A stretch of 64,000 nt of DNA from Sphingobium sp. TCM1 (GCF_001650725.1 NZ_LXVX01000018.1:39508-103507); one strand, 5' to 3'. Positions 1 to 10,013 are shown, counted from the first letter of the stretch. Translations and numbers: made by a program. The notes: generated by a model not told the origin, from the sequence alone.

Positions 1-1151
1 TCTCCATCGTCTATGGCGTCTATCTGATCGCGTCGGGCGTGCCGCAGACGCTGGCCGCCTCGGTCGACCTGACCACGCTGGAAGGCGCGAAGCAGACGCT
101 GGCGCTCGGTCCGGTCGCGAGCCAGGAAGCGATCAAGATGCTGGGCACCAATGGCGGCGGCTTCTTCAACGCCAACAGCGCCCATCCGTTCGAAAATCCG
201 ACCGCCCTGACCAACCTGGTGCAGATGCTGTCGATCTTCGTCATCGGCTTCGGCCTGACCTGGTGTTTCGGCAAGGCGGTCGGCAACACGCGGCAAGGCT
301 GGGCGATCCTGTCGGCCATGCTGGTCCTGTTCCTGGCGGGCGTGACCGTCACCTACTGGCAGGAAGCGGCGGGCAACCCGATCCTGCACAGTCTGGGCGT
401 GCCCGGCGGCAATATGGAGGGCAAGGAAGTCCGCTTCGGCATCGCCGCATCCGCCCTTTTCGCCGTCGTCACGACCGCCGCCTCCTGCGGCGCGGTCAAC
501 GCCATGCATGACAGCTTCACCGCGCTGGGCGGCATGATCCCGCTGTTCAACATCCAGCTGGGCGAAGTCGTGGTCGGCGGCGTCGGCGCGGGCATATACG
601 GCTTCCTGCTGTTCGCCATCCTCGCCGTGTTCGTCGCGGGGCTGATGGTCGGACGCACGCCCGAATATGTCGGCAAGAAGATCGAGGCGCGCGAGGTCAA
701 GCTGGCGGTGCTAGCGATCGCGGTGCTGCCGCTCTGCATCCTTGGCTTCACCGCCATCGCCGCAGTGCTGCCCGCCGGTCTCGCCGGTCCGCTCAACAAG
801 GGACCGCACGGCTTTTCGGAGATACTCTACGCCTTCACATCGGCCACCGGCAACAACGGCTCCGCCTTCGCCGGGCTGACCGCAGGCACGCCCTTCTACA
901 ACAGCCTGCTGGGGATCGCGATGTGGCTGGGCCGCTTCTTCGTGATCGTACCGATGCTGGCGATCGCCGGCAGCCTGGCGGCCAAGAAGCATGTGCCCGA
1001 AAGCGCCGGCTCCTTCCCGACCACGGGTCCGCTGTGGATCGGGCTGCTGGTGGGCATCGTGCTCATTGTCGGCGGCCTCACTTTCCTGCCGAGCCTCGCG
1101 CTCGGTCCCATCGCCGATCATCTTGCGATGATCCATGGCCAACTTTCCTGA
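1..1151 (+). CDS. kdpA: KdpA, potassium-binding subunit of K+-transporting ATPase (5' truncated by window edge)
   Basis: This is the membrane subunit that forms the K+ path of the high-affinity KdpFABC pump. The open frame runs in from the window edge (frame starts at base 3), so about 382 C-terminal residues are present; the family is usually near 560, so roughly the first third is missing. Two of the four repeated filter-like loops can be read: [15 protein letters not shown] near base 150-195 and [13 protein letters not shown] near 840-880. Several hydrophobic segments follow each. It ends 13 bases before the preferred kdpB start, with the kdpB ribosome binding site overlapping its last codons, so the two are translationally linked. 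Confidence 0.97.
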   Translation, partial: SIVYGVYLIASGVPQTLAASVDLTTLEGAKQTLALGPVASQEAIKMLGTNGGGFFNANSAHPFENPTALTNLVQMLSIFVIGFGLTWCFGKAVGNTRQGWAILSAMLVLFLAGVTVTYWQEAAGNPILHSLGVPGGNMEGKEVRFGIAASALFAVVTTAASCGAVNAMHDSFTALGGMIPLFNIQLGEVVVGGVGAGIYGFLLFAILAVFVAGLMVGRTPEYVGKKIEAREVKLAVLAIAVLPLCILGFTAIAAVLPAGLAGPLNKGPHGFSEILYAFTSATGNNGSAFAGLTAGTPFYNSLLGIAMWLGRFFVIVPMLAIAGSLAAKKHVPESAGSFPTTGPLWIGLLVGIVLIVGGLTFLPSLALGPIADHLAMIHGQLS

Positions 1152-1164
1152 GAAGGGGCGCCGG

Positions 1165-3195
1165 ATGGCACGCGCTACCAGTAAATCCCTGTTCACGGCC
1201 GAACTGATCGTTCCGGCGATCGGCGACGCCGTCAAGAAACTCAATCCCAAGGAACTGATCCGCAACCCGGTGATGTTCGTCACCGCCTGTGTCGCGCTGC
1301 TGATGACCGTCCTGCTCGGCATCGGCGGCGACGGGCTGGCGGTCGGCTTCAAGCTTCAGCTGGTGCTGTGGCTGTGGCTGACGGTGCTGTTCGGCACCTT
1401 CGCCGAGGCGCTGGCCGAAGGACGCGGCAAGGCGCAGGCGGCGTCGCTGCGCGCCACCAAGGCGGAACTGACCGCCCGCCGGGTGAAGAATGGCGGCACG
1501 GAGGACGTGCCCGCCAGCCAGTTGCGCGCGGGCGACCTGGTGCTCGTCACCACGGGCGACCTGATCCCCGCCGATGGCGAGGTGATCGAGGGCGTCGCGT
1601 CGGTGAACGAGGCGGCGATCACCGGCGAATCCGCGCCGGTGATCCGCGAGGCGGGCGGCGACCGTTCCGCCGTGACGGCCGGCACCCGCGTCATTTCCGA
1701 CGAGATCAAGGTGCGCGTCACGGTCGATCCGGGGCAGGGCTTTCTCGACCGCATGATCGCGCTGGTGGAGGGAGCGGAACGGCAGAAGACGGCATACGAG
1801 ATCGCGCTGACCATCCTGCTGGTGGGCCTCACCATCATCTTCCTGATCGCGGTCGGCACCATTCCGGCGTTCGCGGCCTATGCCGGCGGGACCATTCCCG
1901 TCGCGATCCTGGCTGCGCTGCTGATCACGCTGATCCCGACCACCATCGCCGCCCTGCTGTCGGCGATCGGCATTGCCGGCATGGACCGGCTGGTGCGCTT
2001 CAACGTGCTGGCCAAGTCGGGCCGCGCGGTCGAGGCGGCGGGCGATGTCGACGTGCTGTTGCTCGACAAGACCGGGACGATCACCATCGGCGACCGGCAG
2101 GCGTCGGAGTTCCGCGCGGTCGGCGGCACACGGCCGGAGCAACTGGCCGAAGCTGCCCTGCTGGCCAGCCTGGCCGACGAGACGCCCGAGGGGCGATCGG
2201 TTGTCCTGCTGGCGCGCGAGCGATTCCATGTGTCCGCCACCGCCCTGCCCGAAGGCGCCGAAGTCATCCCCTTCACCGCCCAGACGCGCATTTCCGGCGT
2301 CCGGATCGGCGACCGGCTGATCCAGAAGGGCGCGGTCGATTCGATCCTGCGGGCCAATCCGGGCCTGGGCGAGACGGCCGCCGCCACCGAGTTGCGCCGC
2401 ATGACCGACGAGATCGCCCGCGCCGGCATGACGCCGCTGGCGGTCGCGCAGGACGGCCGGCTGCTGGGCGCGATCGCGCTCAAGGACATCGTCAAGGCCG
2501 GGGTGCGCGAACGTTTCGCCGAACTGCGCCGCATGGGCATCCGCACGGTGATGATCACCGGCGACAATCCGCTGACCGCCGCCGCGATCGCGGCCGAGGC
2601 AGGGGTCGATGACTTCCTGGCGCAGGCGACGCCCGAGGACAAGCTGGCGCTGATCCGCAGCGAGCAGCAGGGCGGGCGGCTGGTCGCCATGTGCGGCGAT
2701 GGCACCAACGACGCGCCCGCGCTGGCACAGGCCGATGTCGGCGTTGCGATGAACACCGGCACGCAGGCCGCGCGCGAGGCGGGCAACATGGTCGACCTGG
2801 ACAGCGATCCGACCAAGCTGATCGAGGTGGTGGGGCTGGGCAAGCAGATGCTGATGACGCGCGGCGCGCTCACCACCTTCTCGGTCGCCAATGACGTCGC
2901 CAAATATTTCGCGATCATCCCGGCCATGTTCGTGGCGCTCTATCCGGGCCTTGGGGTGCTGAACGTGATGGGACTGGGAACGCCGCAGAGCGCGATCCTT
3001 TCGGCCATCATCTTCAATGCGCTGATCATCCCGCTGCTGGTGCCGCTGGCGCTCAGGGGGGTCGCCTACCGGCCGATGGGCGCGGGGCCGCTGCTGGCCC
3101 GCAACCTTGCCGTCTACGGCCTGGGCGGGCTGATCGCGCCCTTCGCCGGCATCAAGATCATCGACCTGGCCGTCACCGGCCTGGGTCTGGCCTGA
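1165..3195 (+). CDS. kdpB: KdpB, P-type ATPase subunit of the K+ pump
   Basis: Catalytic ATP-hydrolysing subunit of KdpFABC in the inner membrane, 676 residues with the start chosen here. The actuator motif TGES is at about residue 153, the phosphorylated Asp of DKTGT at about 301, and the hinge motif [10 protein letters not shown] at about 511, in the order expected for a P-type ATPase. A longer in-frame ATG exists at 1135 inside kdpA, but the ATG at 1165 has a good GAGAAGG Shine-Dalgarno sequence six to ten bases upstream, so 1165 is preferred. kdpC follows after 13 bases. Confidence 0.97.
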   Translation: MARATSKSLFTAELIVPAIGDAVKKLNPKELIRNPVMFVTACVALLMTVLLGIGGDGLAVGFKLQLVLWLWLTVLFGTFAEALAEGRGKAQAASLRATKAELTARRVKNGGTEDVPASQLRAGDLVLVTTGDLIPADGEVIEGVASVNEAAITGESAPVIREAGGDRSAVTAGTRVISDEIKVRVTVDPGQGFLDRMIALVEGAERQKTAYEIALTILLVGLTIIFLIAVGTIPAFAAYAGGTIPVAILAALLITLIPTTIAALLSAIGIAGMDRLVRFNVLAKSGRAVEAAGDVDVLLLDKTGTITIGDRQASEFRAVGGTRPEQLAEAALLASLADETPEGRSVVLLARERFHVSATALPEGAEVIPFTAQTRISGVRIGDRLIQKGAVDSILRANPGLGETAAATELRRMTDEIARAGMTPLAVAQDGRLLGAIALKDIVKAGVRERFAELRRMGIRTVMITGDNPLTAAAIAAEAGVDDFLAQATPEDKLALIRSEQQGGRLVAMCGDGTNDAPALAQADVGVAMNTGTQAAREAGNMVDLDSDPTKLIEVVGLGKQMLMTRGALTTFSVANDVAKYFAIIPAMFVALYPGLGVLNVMGLGTPQSAILSAIIFNALIIPLLVPLALRGVAYRPMGAGPLLARNLAVYGLGGLIAPFAGIKIIDLAVTGLGLA

Positions 3196-3208
3196 AGGAG
3201 GCCATGAC

Positions 3209-3811
3209 ATGAGCAAAGACTTCCTCTCCTCGCTGCGGCCCGCGATCGTCATGACGATCCTGTTCGCCATCCTGCTGGGTATCGCCTATCCGCTGGCCTT
3301 GACCGGTATCGGCCAGGCCGTCCTGCCCGCGCAGGCCAATGGCAGCCTTGTCCGGGACGAGCGCGGGACGATCATCGGATCGACCGTGATCGGCCAGGCC
3401 TTCACGTCCGACCGCTATTTCCAGACCCGGCCCTCGGCGGCGGGCAAGGGCTATGACGGGCTGGCCTCGGCCGGTTCCAACCTCGGCCCGGCGGCGCAGG
3501 CCCTGACCGACCGGGTCAAGGCCGATGTCGACAAGCGGCGGGGCGAGGGCGTGACCGGCCCGGTCCCCGCCGATCTGGTGACGGCGAGCGGATCGGGCCT
3601 CGATCCCGACCTGTCGCCCGCCGCCGCGCTGGCGCAGGTCGACCGCATCGCCCGCGTGCGCGGCGTTTCGCAACTGCGGTTGCGCGATCTGGTGCGCCGT
3701 CATATCGAACATCCCATGCTGGGCTTTCTGGGCGAGGATCATGTGAATATATTGGCGCTCAACCGGGAGCTTGACCGGCTGCCGCCAGTGCCCGAGCGCG
3801 CGTCGCGTTGA
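3209..3811 (+). CDS. kdpC: KdpC, accessory subunit of the K+ pump
   Basis: 200-residue subunit that stabilises the KdpFABC complex and raises its ATP affinity. It has one N-terminal membrane helix (about residues 12-35) and a periplasmic domain with the family features QARYFQ-like (here SDRYFQTRPSAAG) and NLGP. A strong AGGAGG-type ribosome binding site precedes the ATG. The C-terminal tail after the FLGEDHVNILALN motif is slightly extended (LPPVPERASR). The stop codon overlaps the TTG start of kdpD by two bases, indicating translational coupling to the regulator genes. Confidence 0.96.
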   Translation: MSKDFLSSLRPAIVMTILFAILLGIAYPLALTGIGQAVLPAQANGSLVRDERGTIIGSTVIGQAFTSDRYFQTRPSAAGKGYDGLASAGSNLGPAAQALTDRVKADVDKRRGEGVTGPVPADLVTASGSGLDPDLSPAAALAQVDRIARVRGVSQLRLRDLVRRHIEHPMLGFLGEDHVNILALNRELDRLPPVPERASR

Positions 3812-6477
3812 ACGAGCGCGACCGGCCCGACCCCGAAGCCTTGATGCGCGCCGCCGCGCAGGAAGGCCGCGGCCGGCTCAAGATCTTCCTTGGGGCGGCG
3901 CCGGGGGTCGGCAAAACCTATGAAATGCTGGTGCAGGGCGCCGCGCGACAGAAAGCGGGCGCCGATGTCGTCGTCGGTGTGGTCGAGACCCACGGCCGGA
4001 TCGAGACCCAGGCGCTGACCCAAGGGCTCGAAATACTGCCGCGCCGGTCGATTGCCTATCAGGGGCATGTCCTCACCGAAATGGACATCGACGCGCTGCT
4101 GGAGCGGCGTCCGGCGCTGGCGCTGGTGGATGAGCTGGCGCATACGAACGCGCCGGAAAGCCGCCACCCCAAGCGCTACCAGGATGTTGAGGAACTGCTC
4201 GACGCGGGGATCGACGTCTATTCGACGCTCAACATCCAGCATGTCGAGAGCCTGAACGATGTCGTCGCCTCCTTCACCCGTGTCCGGGTGCGGGAAACCG
4301 TGCCCGACAACATCCTGGAACAGGCCGAGATCGAAGTCGTCGATATTCCGCCCGCCGAACTGATCGAGCGGCTGAAGGAGGGCAAGGTCTATCTGCCCCA
4401 GGAGGCGACGCGCGCGCTCGCTCACTTTTTTTCCAAGACCAACCTGTCGGCCCTGCGCGAACTGGCGCTGCGCCGCGCCGCGCAGGCGGTCGACGCGCAG
4501 ATGCTGGAGGATCTGCGCGCGCAGGCGCTGGGCGGCACCTGGGCGGGTGGCGAGCGCATCCTGGTGGCGGTCAGCGAATTGTCGGGCGCGGAAGAGCTGG
4601 TCCGCGCTGGCAAGCGGATTTCCGACGCGGCGCGGGGGCAGTGGAGCGCGATCCACATTGAAACGCCCCGCGCGCAGCAATTTGGTGAAGAGGACAGGCG
4701 CAGGATCGCGTCCGCGCTCAACCTGGCGTCCAGCCTGGGCGCGACTGTGGCGACGGTGCCTGGCGCGTCGGTGGTCGAGGGGCTGAAAGCCTATGCCGCC
4801 GAGGCGCGGGCCACCCAGCTGGTGGTCGGCAAGTCGATGCGATCGCGCTGGTTCGAATGGCGGCATGGATCGGTGGTCGACCGGCTGGTGCGCGAGACAC
4901 CGGGGGTCGCCGTCCATGTCCTTCCGCTCGACGGAAGGCGCCCCGGCTTCCGGCCGTTGTCGGCGATCCGGCGGGGCGACTGGGGCGCGCCATCGGGCTA
5001 TGCGTGGACGATCCTGCTCGTCGCGCTGGTGACGATGGGCGGGACGGGCCTGTTCCACGTCCTCGACCTGGGCAATGTCGGCCTGCTCTACCTGGTGCCG
5101 GTCATGGTGGCGGCGAGCCTGTTCGGCCTGCGCACCGGCTTGTTCGCGGGCATCCTGTCCAGCCTCGCCTATAATTTCTTCTTCCTGCCGCCCACCGGCA
5201 CGCTGACGGTCAGCAATCCCGAGAATATCGTGTCGATCTTCGTGCTGCTGGGGGTCGCGGTCGTCACCAGCCAGCTGACCTCGCGCGTGCGGGCGCAGGC
5301 GGACATGGCGGCGACGAGCGCCCGGATGAATGCGGCGCTTGCCGGCTATCTGCGGCGGTTGACCGCGCGGGGCAGCCTGGACGAGGTGATGGGCGCGGCC
5401 TGCCATGAGATCGCGCATCTCCTGAATCTGCGCGTGGTGATCCTGGAGATGGGTGCCACCGGCCTGACGGTGCAGGCGACCAGCGAAGCGGGCGCGCGGA
5501 TGGAAACGATGGAGCTGGCCGCCGCCCAATGGGTATGGGACACGGGACAGGCCGCCGGACGGGGAACCGGGAGCCTCACCGCGTCGGACTGGCAGTTCCA
5601 GCCGCTCAAGGCCGGGGATCGCGTGCTGGCGGTGCTGGGCCTGGCCCGCGACGACGGGCGAGACCCCATCCGGTCGGACCAGCTCGCGCTGCTCGGCAGC
5701 CTGCTCGAACAGACGGCGCTGGCGCTGGAACGGCTGCGGCTGGAGGCGGAGATGCGCGACCTCGACAAGGTGCGCGAGCGCGACCGGCTGCGCGCCGCGC
5801 TGCTATCCTCGGTCAGCCACGACCTGCGCACCCCGCTGACGTCGGTGCTGGGGGCAGCGGCGGAACTGCGCAAGCGAATCGACGACCCGCTGCTCGACAC
5901 GATCGAGAGCGAGGCGATGCGGCTCAACCGCTTCGTCGCCAATCTGCTCGACATGGCGCGTGTCGAAGCCGGGGCGCTGCGGCTGCATGTCGAGCCGGTC
6001 GACCTGACCGATGCGGTCGGCGCGGCGGCGCATGATGCGCGCCGGTCGCTGGAAGGACATCCGATCCGGCTGGACGTGCTGCCCAGCCTGCCGCTGGTCA
6101 ATGTCGACCCGCAGCTGTTCCACCATTGCCTGCTCAACCTGCTCGACAATGCCGGCCGCTACGCCGACCCCGGCACGCCGATCACGATCCGCGCCGAGCG
6201 GGTCTATGGCGAGTTGATCCTGTCGGTGCTGGACGAAGGGCCGGGCCTGCCGCCGGGGCGCGAGCAGGAGGTGTTCGAGACGTTCCGCCGACTGGAAGGA
6301 TCGGACCGGTCGATCAGCGGCACGGGCCTTGGCCTTGCCATCGTGAAGGGATTTGCCGAAGGCATGGGCATGACCGTGCGCGCGGCGAACCGGGAGGACA
6401 GGCGCGGCGCGGCGTTCAGCATCCATTTCCCGGAGGAACTGCTGGTGAGCGCGACAGCGATGGAAAGCGATCTATGA
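3808..6477 (+). CDS. kdpD: KdpD, sensor histidine kinase for potassium limitation
   Basis: 889-residue membrane sensor kinase controlling the kdp operon through KdpE. In order: the N-terminal KdpD domain with Walker A GAAPGVGKTYEM (from residue 29), a UspA-like domain (about 250-375), a four-helix DUF4118 membrane block (about 395-500), a GAF-like region, the dimerisation domain with His671 in SVSHDLRTPL, and the ATP-binding domain with NLLDNAGRYA, DEGPGLPPG and GTGLGLAIV. The start is a TTG overlapping the kdpC stop (TTGA); this explains why an ATG-only search would miss the first residues. The stop overlaps the kdpE start (ATGA). Confidence 0.96.
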   Translation: MNERDRPDPEALMRAAAQEGRGRLKIFLGAAPGVGKTYEMLVQGAARQKAGADVVVGVVETHGRIETQALTQGLEILPRRSIAYQGHVLTEMDIDALLERRPALALVDELAHTNAPESRHPKRYQDVEELLDAGIDVYSTLNIQHVESLNDVVASFTRVRVRETVPDNILEQAEIEVVDIPPAELIERLKEGKVYLPQEATRALAHFFSKTNLSALRELALRRAAQAVDAQMLEDLRAQALGGTWAGGERILVAVSELSGAEELVRAGKRISDAARGQWSAIHIETPRAQQFGEEDRRRIASALNLASSLGATVATVPGASVVEGLKAYAAEARATQLVVGKSMRSRWFEWRHGSVVDRLVRETPGVAVHVLPLDGRRPGFRPLSAIRRGDWGAPSGYAWTILLVALVTMGGTGLFHVLDLGNVGLLYLVPVMVAASLFGLRTGLFAGILSSLAYNFFFLPPTGTLTVSNPENIVSIFVLLGVAVVTSQLTSRVRAQADMAATSARMNAALAGYLRRLTARGSLDEVMGAACHEIAHLLNLRVVILEMGATGLTVQATSEAGARMETMELAAAQWVWDTGQAAGRGTGSLTASDWQFQPLKAGDRVLAVLGLARDDGRDPIRSDQLALLGSLLEQTALALERLRLEAEMRDLDKVRERDRLRAALLSSVSHDLRTPLTSVLGAAAELRKRIDDPLLDTIESEAMRLNRFVANLLDMARVEAGALRLHVEPVDLTDAVGAAAHDARRSLEGHPIRLDVLPSLPLVNVDPQLFHHCLLNLLDNAGRYADPGTPITIRAERVYGELILSVLDEGPGLPPGREQEVFETFRRLEGSDRSISGTGLGLAIVKGFAEGMGMTVRAANREDRRGAAFSIHFPEELLVSATAMESDL

Positions 6478-7163
6478 GCGGGCAGCAGATTCTTGTCGTC
6501 GACGATGAAATCCATATCCGCCGGCTGTTGCAGGGCACGCTGGCGCGCGCGGGATACCATATGGTGGAGGCGACCAGCGCCGCGCAGGCACTGGAGGAGG
6601 CCCGGCGGGCGAAACCGGACGCGATCCTGCTCGACCTTGGCCTGCCCGACCGGGACGGGCTGGAGATCATCCAGCTGCTCCGCGCCATCGGCCCCGCGCC
6701 GATCATCGTCGTGTCGGCGCGCGAGGCGACCGACCAGAAGGTCGCCGCGCTGGACCTGGGCGCGCACGACTATGTGACCAAGCCCTTCGACAGCGAGGAA
6801 GTGCTCGCCCGGCTTCGCGCGTCGCTCCGCGATCGCATCGAGGCGCAGGGCGCGCCGCCGGCGGTGCGATCGGGCGCGGTGGTCATCGACCTGGCGAACC
6901 GGACCGTCACCCGCGACGGCGAGGAGGTGCATCTGACCCGCAAGGAATATGACGTTCTGGGCCAGATGGCGCTGCATCCGGGGCGGGTCGTGACCCACCA
7001 GAAGATATTGCAGGCAGCCTGGCCGCTGGAGCATGACCGCCGCATCGACTATCTGCGCATCGTCGTGCGCAACCTGCGCCAGAAGCTTGAGGCGGACCCG
7101 ACCCGGCCTGCGCTCATCGTCAATGAGCTGGGCATCGGCTATCGGCTGATCGCCGAGGGCTGA
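6474..7163 (+). CDS. kdpE: KdpE, response regulator of the kdp operon
   Basis: 229-residue OmpR-type response regulator, partner of KdpD. The receiver domain occupies about residues 5-118 with the acidic pair DDE near the N terminus, phospho-acceptor Asp54 in LLDLGLPD and the conserved Lys in DYVTKPFDSEE. A winged-helix DNA-binding domain follows (about 130-226, with LTRKEYDVL and VVRNLRQKLE). The ATG overlaps the kdpD stop. It is the last gene of the operon. I saw no clear terminator in the short gap after it. Confidence 0.96.
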   Translation: MSGQQILVVDDEIHIRRLLQGTLARAGYHMVEATSAAQALEEARRAKPDAILLDLGLPDRDGLEIIQLLRAIGPAPIIVVSAREATDQKVAALDLGAHDYVTKPFDSEEVLARLRASLRDRIEAQGAPPAVRSGAVVIDLANRTVTRDGEEVHLTRKEYDVLGQMALHPGRVVTHQKILQAAWPLEHDRRIDYLRIVVRNLRQKLEADPTRPALIVNELGIGYRLIAEG

Positions 7164-7268
7164 GCCGCCCGCCTTCGCTATGAAAACACTATGGGATGGG
7201 CGCTAGCCCCGTCTCGAATCCCTATGCGCCGCTGGATAGATGGAGGGCCGCTACCAAGGGAGAGCGGC

Positions 7269-7568
7269 ATGTCGAATCACGGAAAGCGGGGTCAGGATCT
7301 GGGGCTGCGGACGGGCGGGCTGCTGCTTGCCATCGTCGGCGGTGTCGCAGTGCATCTTCTATGCCGGCTGGTTCCGATGCCGCATCGGCATGGCGCGACG
7401 CCGGTCGAATATCTGCTCGCGGCATCCGGCTTCCTGAGTCTGAGCGTGGGCGCCGGGCTGGTTGCGCTGGGGCGGCACATATTCGATCCGGTGCCCATTT
7501 CCGCACGCTGGGCCGAGGGGCATGTCACAGGGGCGCGCGTGGACGCGATGGCGCGCGACGGCGGGTGA
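7269..7568 (+). CDS. Small membrane protein of unknown function
   Basis: 99 residues with two hydrophobic segments (about 15-35 and 48-68) joined by a His-rich loop PMPHRHGATP. I do not recognise a family. The ATG at 7269 is preferred because GGGAGAG lies just upstream; an in-frame ATG at 7191 would add a leader that looks like non-coding sequence. It lies between kdpE and a cyclophilin gene on the same strand, but spacing of about 100 bases on each side gives no firm operon link. Confidence 0.55.
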   Translation: MSNHGKRGQDLGLRTGGLLLAIVGGVAVHLLCRLVPMPHRHGATPVEYLLAASGFLSLSVGAGLVALGRHIFDPVPISARWAEGHVTGARVDAMARDGG

Positions 7569-7661
7569 CGCCGGGCGGGGGCGTGGCGCCGGTTGCGCGG
7601 CGCCTGCGGCGGCTCTACGGCTGCGGCTTCCCTTTTGCCCGCTTCGAGTGCCTGTCCGTCG

Positions 7662-8330
7662 ATGCATCGCCTGTTCTGCCTGTTCGTCCTGCTGCTGGGC
7701 CTAACGCCGGTTTCCGCGGCGGCGCTGCCCGCCAACCGGCCCACGCCCGGCTTTACCCGCGTCGCGATCGAGACATCGGTGGGCAGGATCATCGTGGCGC
7801 TGGACCAGAAGCGTGCGCCGCGCACCTCGGCCAATTTCCTGGCCTATGTCGACGACGGGCGGTTCGACGGCGTCACCTTCTATCGGGCAGCGCGGCGCAA
7901 GAGCGATCCGAAATATGGTCTCATCCAGGGCGGGATCGATACCGATGCGCGCCGGTCGCTGCCGCCGATCCCGCACGAGCCGACGACCCGCACGGGCATC
8001 CGCCACCTCGACGCCACATTGTCGATGGCGCGACCCAACCGGCCCAATTCGGCGATGGGCAATTTCTTCATCACCATCGGCCCGACGCCCAACATGGACG
8101 CGCGCGGCGACTATATCGGCTACGCCGCCTTCGGCCATGTCGTGGCCGGGATGGACGTGGTGCGGCGGATACTGGCCGTTCCGACTTGTTGCGGGTCGGG
8201 GCCGATGCGCGGGCAGATGATCGTCAAGCCGATCGCGATCCTGCGCGCGCGCCGGCTGGATGGCACGCCCCGGCCGACGCGCGGCGTCAAGCCCTGGCTG
8301 ATCGGGCTGAAACGGCAGACAGCGAAATAG
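7662..8330 (+). CDS. Periplasmic cyclophilin-type peptidyl-prolyl isomerase
   Basis: 222 residues, beginning with a cleavable-looking signal peptide (hydrophobic core LFCLFVLLLGL, then SAAA), so the product is probably exported. The rest is a cyclophilin domain that catalyses cis-trans isomerisation of proline bonds: VGRIIVALDQKRAPRTSANF is the start of the fold, followed by FDGVTFYRA, MGNFFITIG and FGHVVAGMDVV. The classic GNGTGG-type active-site loop is altered, as is common in small bacterial exported members. An in-frame start at 7593 is possible, but only 7662 gives a normal signal peptide. No strong ribosome binding site is seen before it. Confidence 0.85.
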   Translation: MHRLFCLFVLLLGLTPVSAAALPANRPTPGFTRVAIETSVGRIIVALDQKRAPRTSANFLAYVDDGRFDGVTFYRAARRKSDPKYGLIQGGIDTDARRSLPPIPHEPTTRTGIRHLDATLSMARPNRPNSAMGNFFITIGPTPNMDARGDYIGYAAFGHVVAGMDVVRRILAVPTCCGSGPMRGQMIVKPIAILRARRLDGTPRPTRGVKPWLIGLKRQTAK

Positions 8331-8336
8331 ACAATA

Positions 8337-8573
8337 TCAGGCGAAGGCGGCCTGACCGCGCAGCCAATCCCGCCCGCTGCCGCGGGGAGGCCGGGCCTGG
8401 ATCTTCTTCCAAGCCTGTTCGTGGAAGAAGAAGGCGACGGCGTTGATCACCGGTTCGATCAGCGCGATGCCACCCGCCAGCGCGACCGACCCCGTCATGA
8501 GATAGGCGACGGTGAAGCCGACGGTCAGGTGGATGGTCAGGTAAGTCCCGGTCTTGATGAGGTCGAGCGACAT
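8337..8573 (-). CDS. DUF2061 small membrane protein
   Basis: 78 residues starting MSLDLIKTGTYLTIHLTVGF, with two membrane segments and the FFHEQAWKKI ending typical of DUF2061 proteins. Function unknown. The ATG at 8573 is chosen because AAGGAG lies at a good distance upstream on the minus strand; an in-frame ATG at 8627 is unsupported. It is convergent with the cyclophilin gene (6 bases between stops) and divergent from the DUF72 gene, with about 130 bases of shared upstream region. Confidence 0.82.
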   Translation of the reverse strand: MSLDLIKTGTYLTIHLTVGFTVAYLMTGSVALAGGIALIEPVINAVAFFFHEQAWKKIQARPPRGSGRDWLRGQAAFA

Positions 8574-8704
8574 GGTGGCGTCTCCTTGGTTGATTTGCAA
8601 ATAAGAGTCGTTCGCAATAATTGCCACCCGCTTTTTCCGCTGGCTCTGATCGGCTGGCGCGATCAGAAGTGGGCAGACCGGACAGGCGGCAGAGGAGCGG
8701 CGCG

Positions 8705-9445
8705 ATGGCGGGACGGATCAGGGTCGGGATCGGCGGCTGGGTCTATGAGCCATGGCGCGGCAGCTTCTATCCGCAGGGGCTGCGGCAGAAGGACGAACTG
8801 GCCTATGTCGGGCAGCATCTCACCGCGACCGAGATCAATGCGACCTATTATAGCAGCCAGAAGCCCGCGACCTTCGCCGGCTGGGCTGGTGCGGTGCCCG
8901 ACGGCTTCCAGTTCGCGGTCAAGGCGTCGCGCTATTGCACCAACCGGAAAGTCCTTGCCGAAGCCGGCGAGTCCATCGCCAGGTTCGTCGAGCAGGGCAT
9001 CGCCGAACTGGGCGATCGGCTGGGCCCGATCCTGTGGCAGTTCATGGCGACCAAGCGGTTCGATCCCGACGATTTCGGCGCTTTCCTCAAACTGCTGCCC
9101 GCCAGCGTCGCGGGCGTTCCGCTGCGCCACGCGCTGGAGGTGCGGCACGAGAGTTTCGACGATCCGGCCTTTCTCTCACTGGCGCGCGAGGCCGGGGCGG
9201 CGGTGGTCCTGGCCGACCATGACGAATATCCCGCGATCACCGGCCATGATGTCGGTTTTTCCTACATGCGGTTGATGCGCGCCAGCGAGGACGAGCCGAC
9301 CGGCTATGCTCGCGACGATCTTGTCCGCTGGACCGACAGGGCGAAGGCGCAGGCGGAGCGGGGCGACGTCTTCACCTTCTTCATCAGCGGCGCGAAGGCG
9401 CGCAATCCGGCCGCAGCCCAGGCGATGATGGTGGCTTTAGGGTAA
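8705..9445 (+). CDS. DUF72 (YecE-like) protein
   Basis: 246 residues of the DUF72/YecE family, a TIM-barrel-like fold of unknown biochemical role. The N-terminal signature VGIGGWVYEPWRGSFYP and the segments TEINATYYSSQKP, FAVKASRY and the C-terminal FFISGAKARNP match the family. The ATG at 8705 has GAGGAG just upstream; an earlier in-frame start at 8621 would add a poorly coding leader. Stands alone. Confidence 0.88.
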   Translation: MAGRIRVGIGGWVYEPWRGSFYPQGLRQKDELAYVGQHLTATEINATYYSSQKPATFAGWAGAVPDGFQFAVKASRYCTNRKVLAEAGESIARFVEQGIAELGDRLGPILWQFMATKRFDPDDFGAFLKLLPASVAGVPLRHALEVRHESFDDPAFLSLAREAGAAVVLADHDEYPAITGHDVGFSYMRLMRASEDEPTGYARDDLVRWTDRAKAQAERGDVFTFFISGAKARNPAAAQAMMVALG

Positions 9446-9568
9446 CAGGTCTGTTGCATTTGATGCAATCGGAAAGCCGTCCTTTGCGATTGTTACAGGA
9501 GTATGACGGGCGTAATGGCCCGCATCCCTCAGGACGGGGGGTCGAGTCTTGTAACTATGGAGCAAAAT

Positions 9569-9652
9569 ATGCGTCAGGCTTTTCAAGGCGCTGTGCTGGC
9601 CGTTGCGGTCGGCGTGCAGATGCTGACTTTCTATTCGGTGCTTTATGCCTGA
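9569..9652 (+). CDS. Possible 27-residue membrane peptide
   Basis: A short frame encoding MRQAFQGAVLAVAVGVQMLT and then FYSVLYA. It is almost entirely one hydrophobic helix. GGAG sits six bases before the ATG at 9569, a good ribosome binding site; an in-frame ATG at 9557 has none. The stop codon runs directly into the first of three hairpins (9651-9733), the last of which is a strong terminator. This arrangement resembles a short monocistronic transcript. No homologue is known to me; it could be a chance frame in an RNA gene. Confidence 0.45.
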   Translation: MRQAFQGAVLAVAVGVQMLTFYSVLYA

Positions 9653-9693
9653 TCGCGGTCTGACCGCGATCTTCATCCCGACTGTTCGGGATG
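9651..9693 (+). other. Two tandem hairpins after the 27-residue frame
   Basis: Bases 9651-9671 form a perfect inverted repeat (GATCGCGGTC / GACCGCGATC with one base between). Bases 9674-9693 form a second perfect 8-bp stem (CATCCCGA, loop CTGT, TCGGGATG). They are spaced by two bases and are followed at once by a terminator, which suggests a folded short RNA. Confidence 0.55.
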
Positions 9694-9695
9694 CC

Positions 9696-9733
9696 AAAAG
9701 GCCGCTCCTGGGTTGAACCAGGGCGGCCTTTTT
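9696..9733. terminator. Bidirectional rho-independent terminator
   Basis: AAAAGGCCGC...GCGGCCTTTTT with one mismatch in a 15-bp stem and loop GTTGAA. T-runs on both strands let it serve the short plus-strand transcript and the minus-strand PspC gene. Confidence 0.85.
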
Positions 9734-9779
9734 ACTTTGCAGCGACTGTGAATGGGGACGACCGCGGGCCGGGAAGGCA

Positions 9780-9965
9780 TCAGCCCTCCGCCAGCCAGCC
9801 AGCGAGCAGATAGGCCACGACGCCAATCGGCCCCAGCGCGCAGAGCGTCAGCAGGACCAGCGCGACGCGGAGCAATGTGACATCGATGCCGGTGCGGTTG
9901 GCGATGCCCGCGCACACGCCCATGATCTTGCCGTTGCGGCGGTCGAGGGTGAAGCTGTTGTTCAT
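9780..9965 (-). CDS. PspC-domain membrane protein
   Basis: 61 residues made almost only of a PspC domain: FTLDRRNGKIMGVCAGIANR, then a hydrophobic segment LLRVALVLLTLCALGPIGVV. PspC-domain proteins take part in the phage-shock envelope-stress response at the inner membrane. The ATG at 9965 lies 48 bases after the stop of a 34-residue frame on the same strand, and both sit behind a sigma-54-like promoter. PspA, PspB and PspF are not in this window. Confidence 0.88.
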   Translation of the reverse strand: MNNSFTLDRRNGKIMGVCAGIANRTGIDVTLLRVALVLLTLCALGPIGVVAYLLAGWLAEG

Positions 9966-10013
9966 GAGTCTGGCCTTCTGCTTGGATATATTAGGATGGG
10001 GAGGCGGAGCCGA

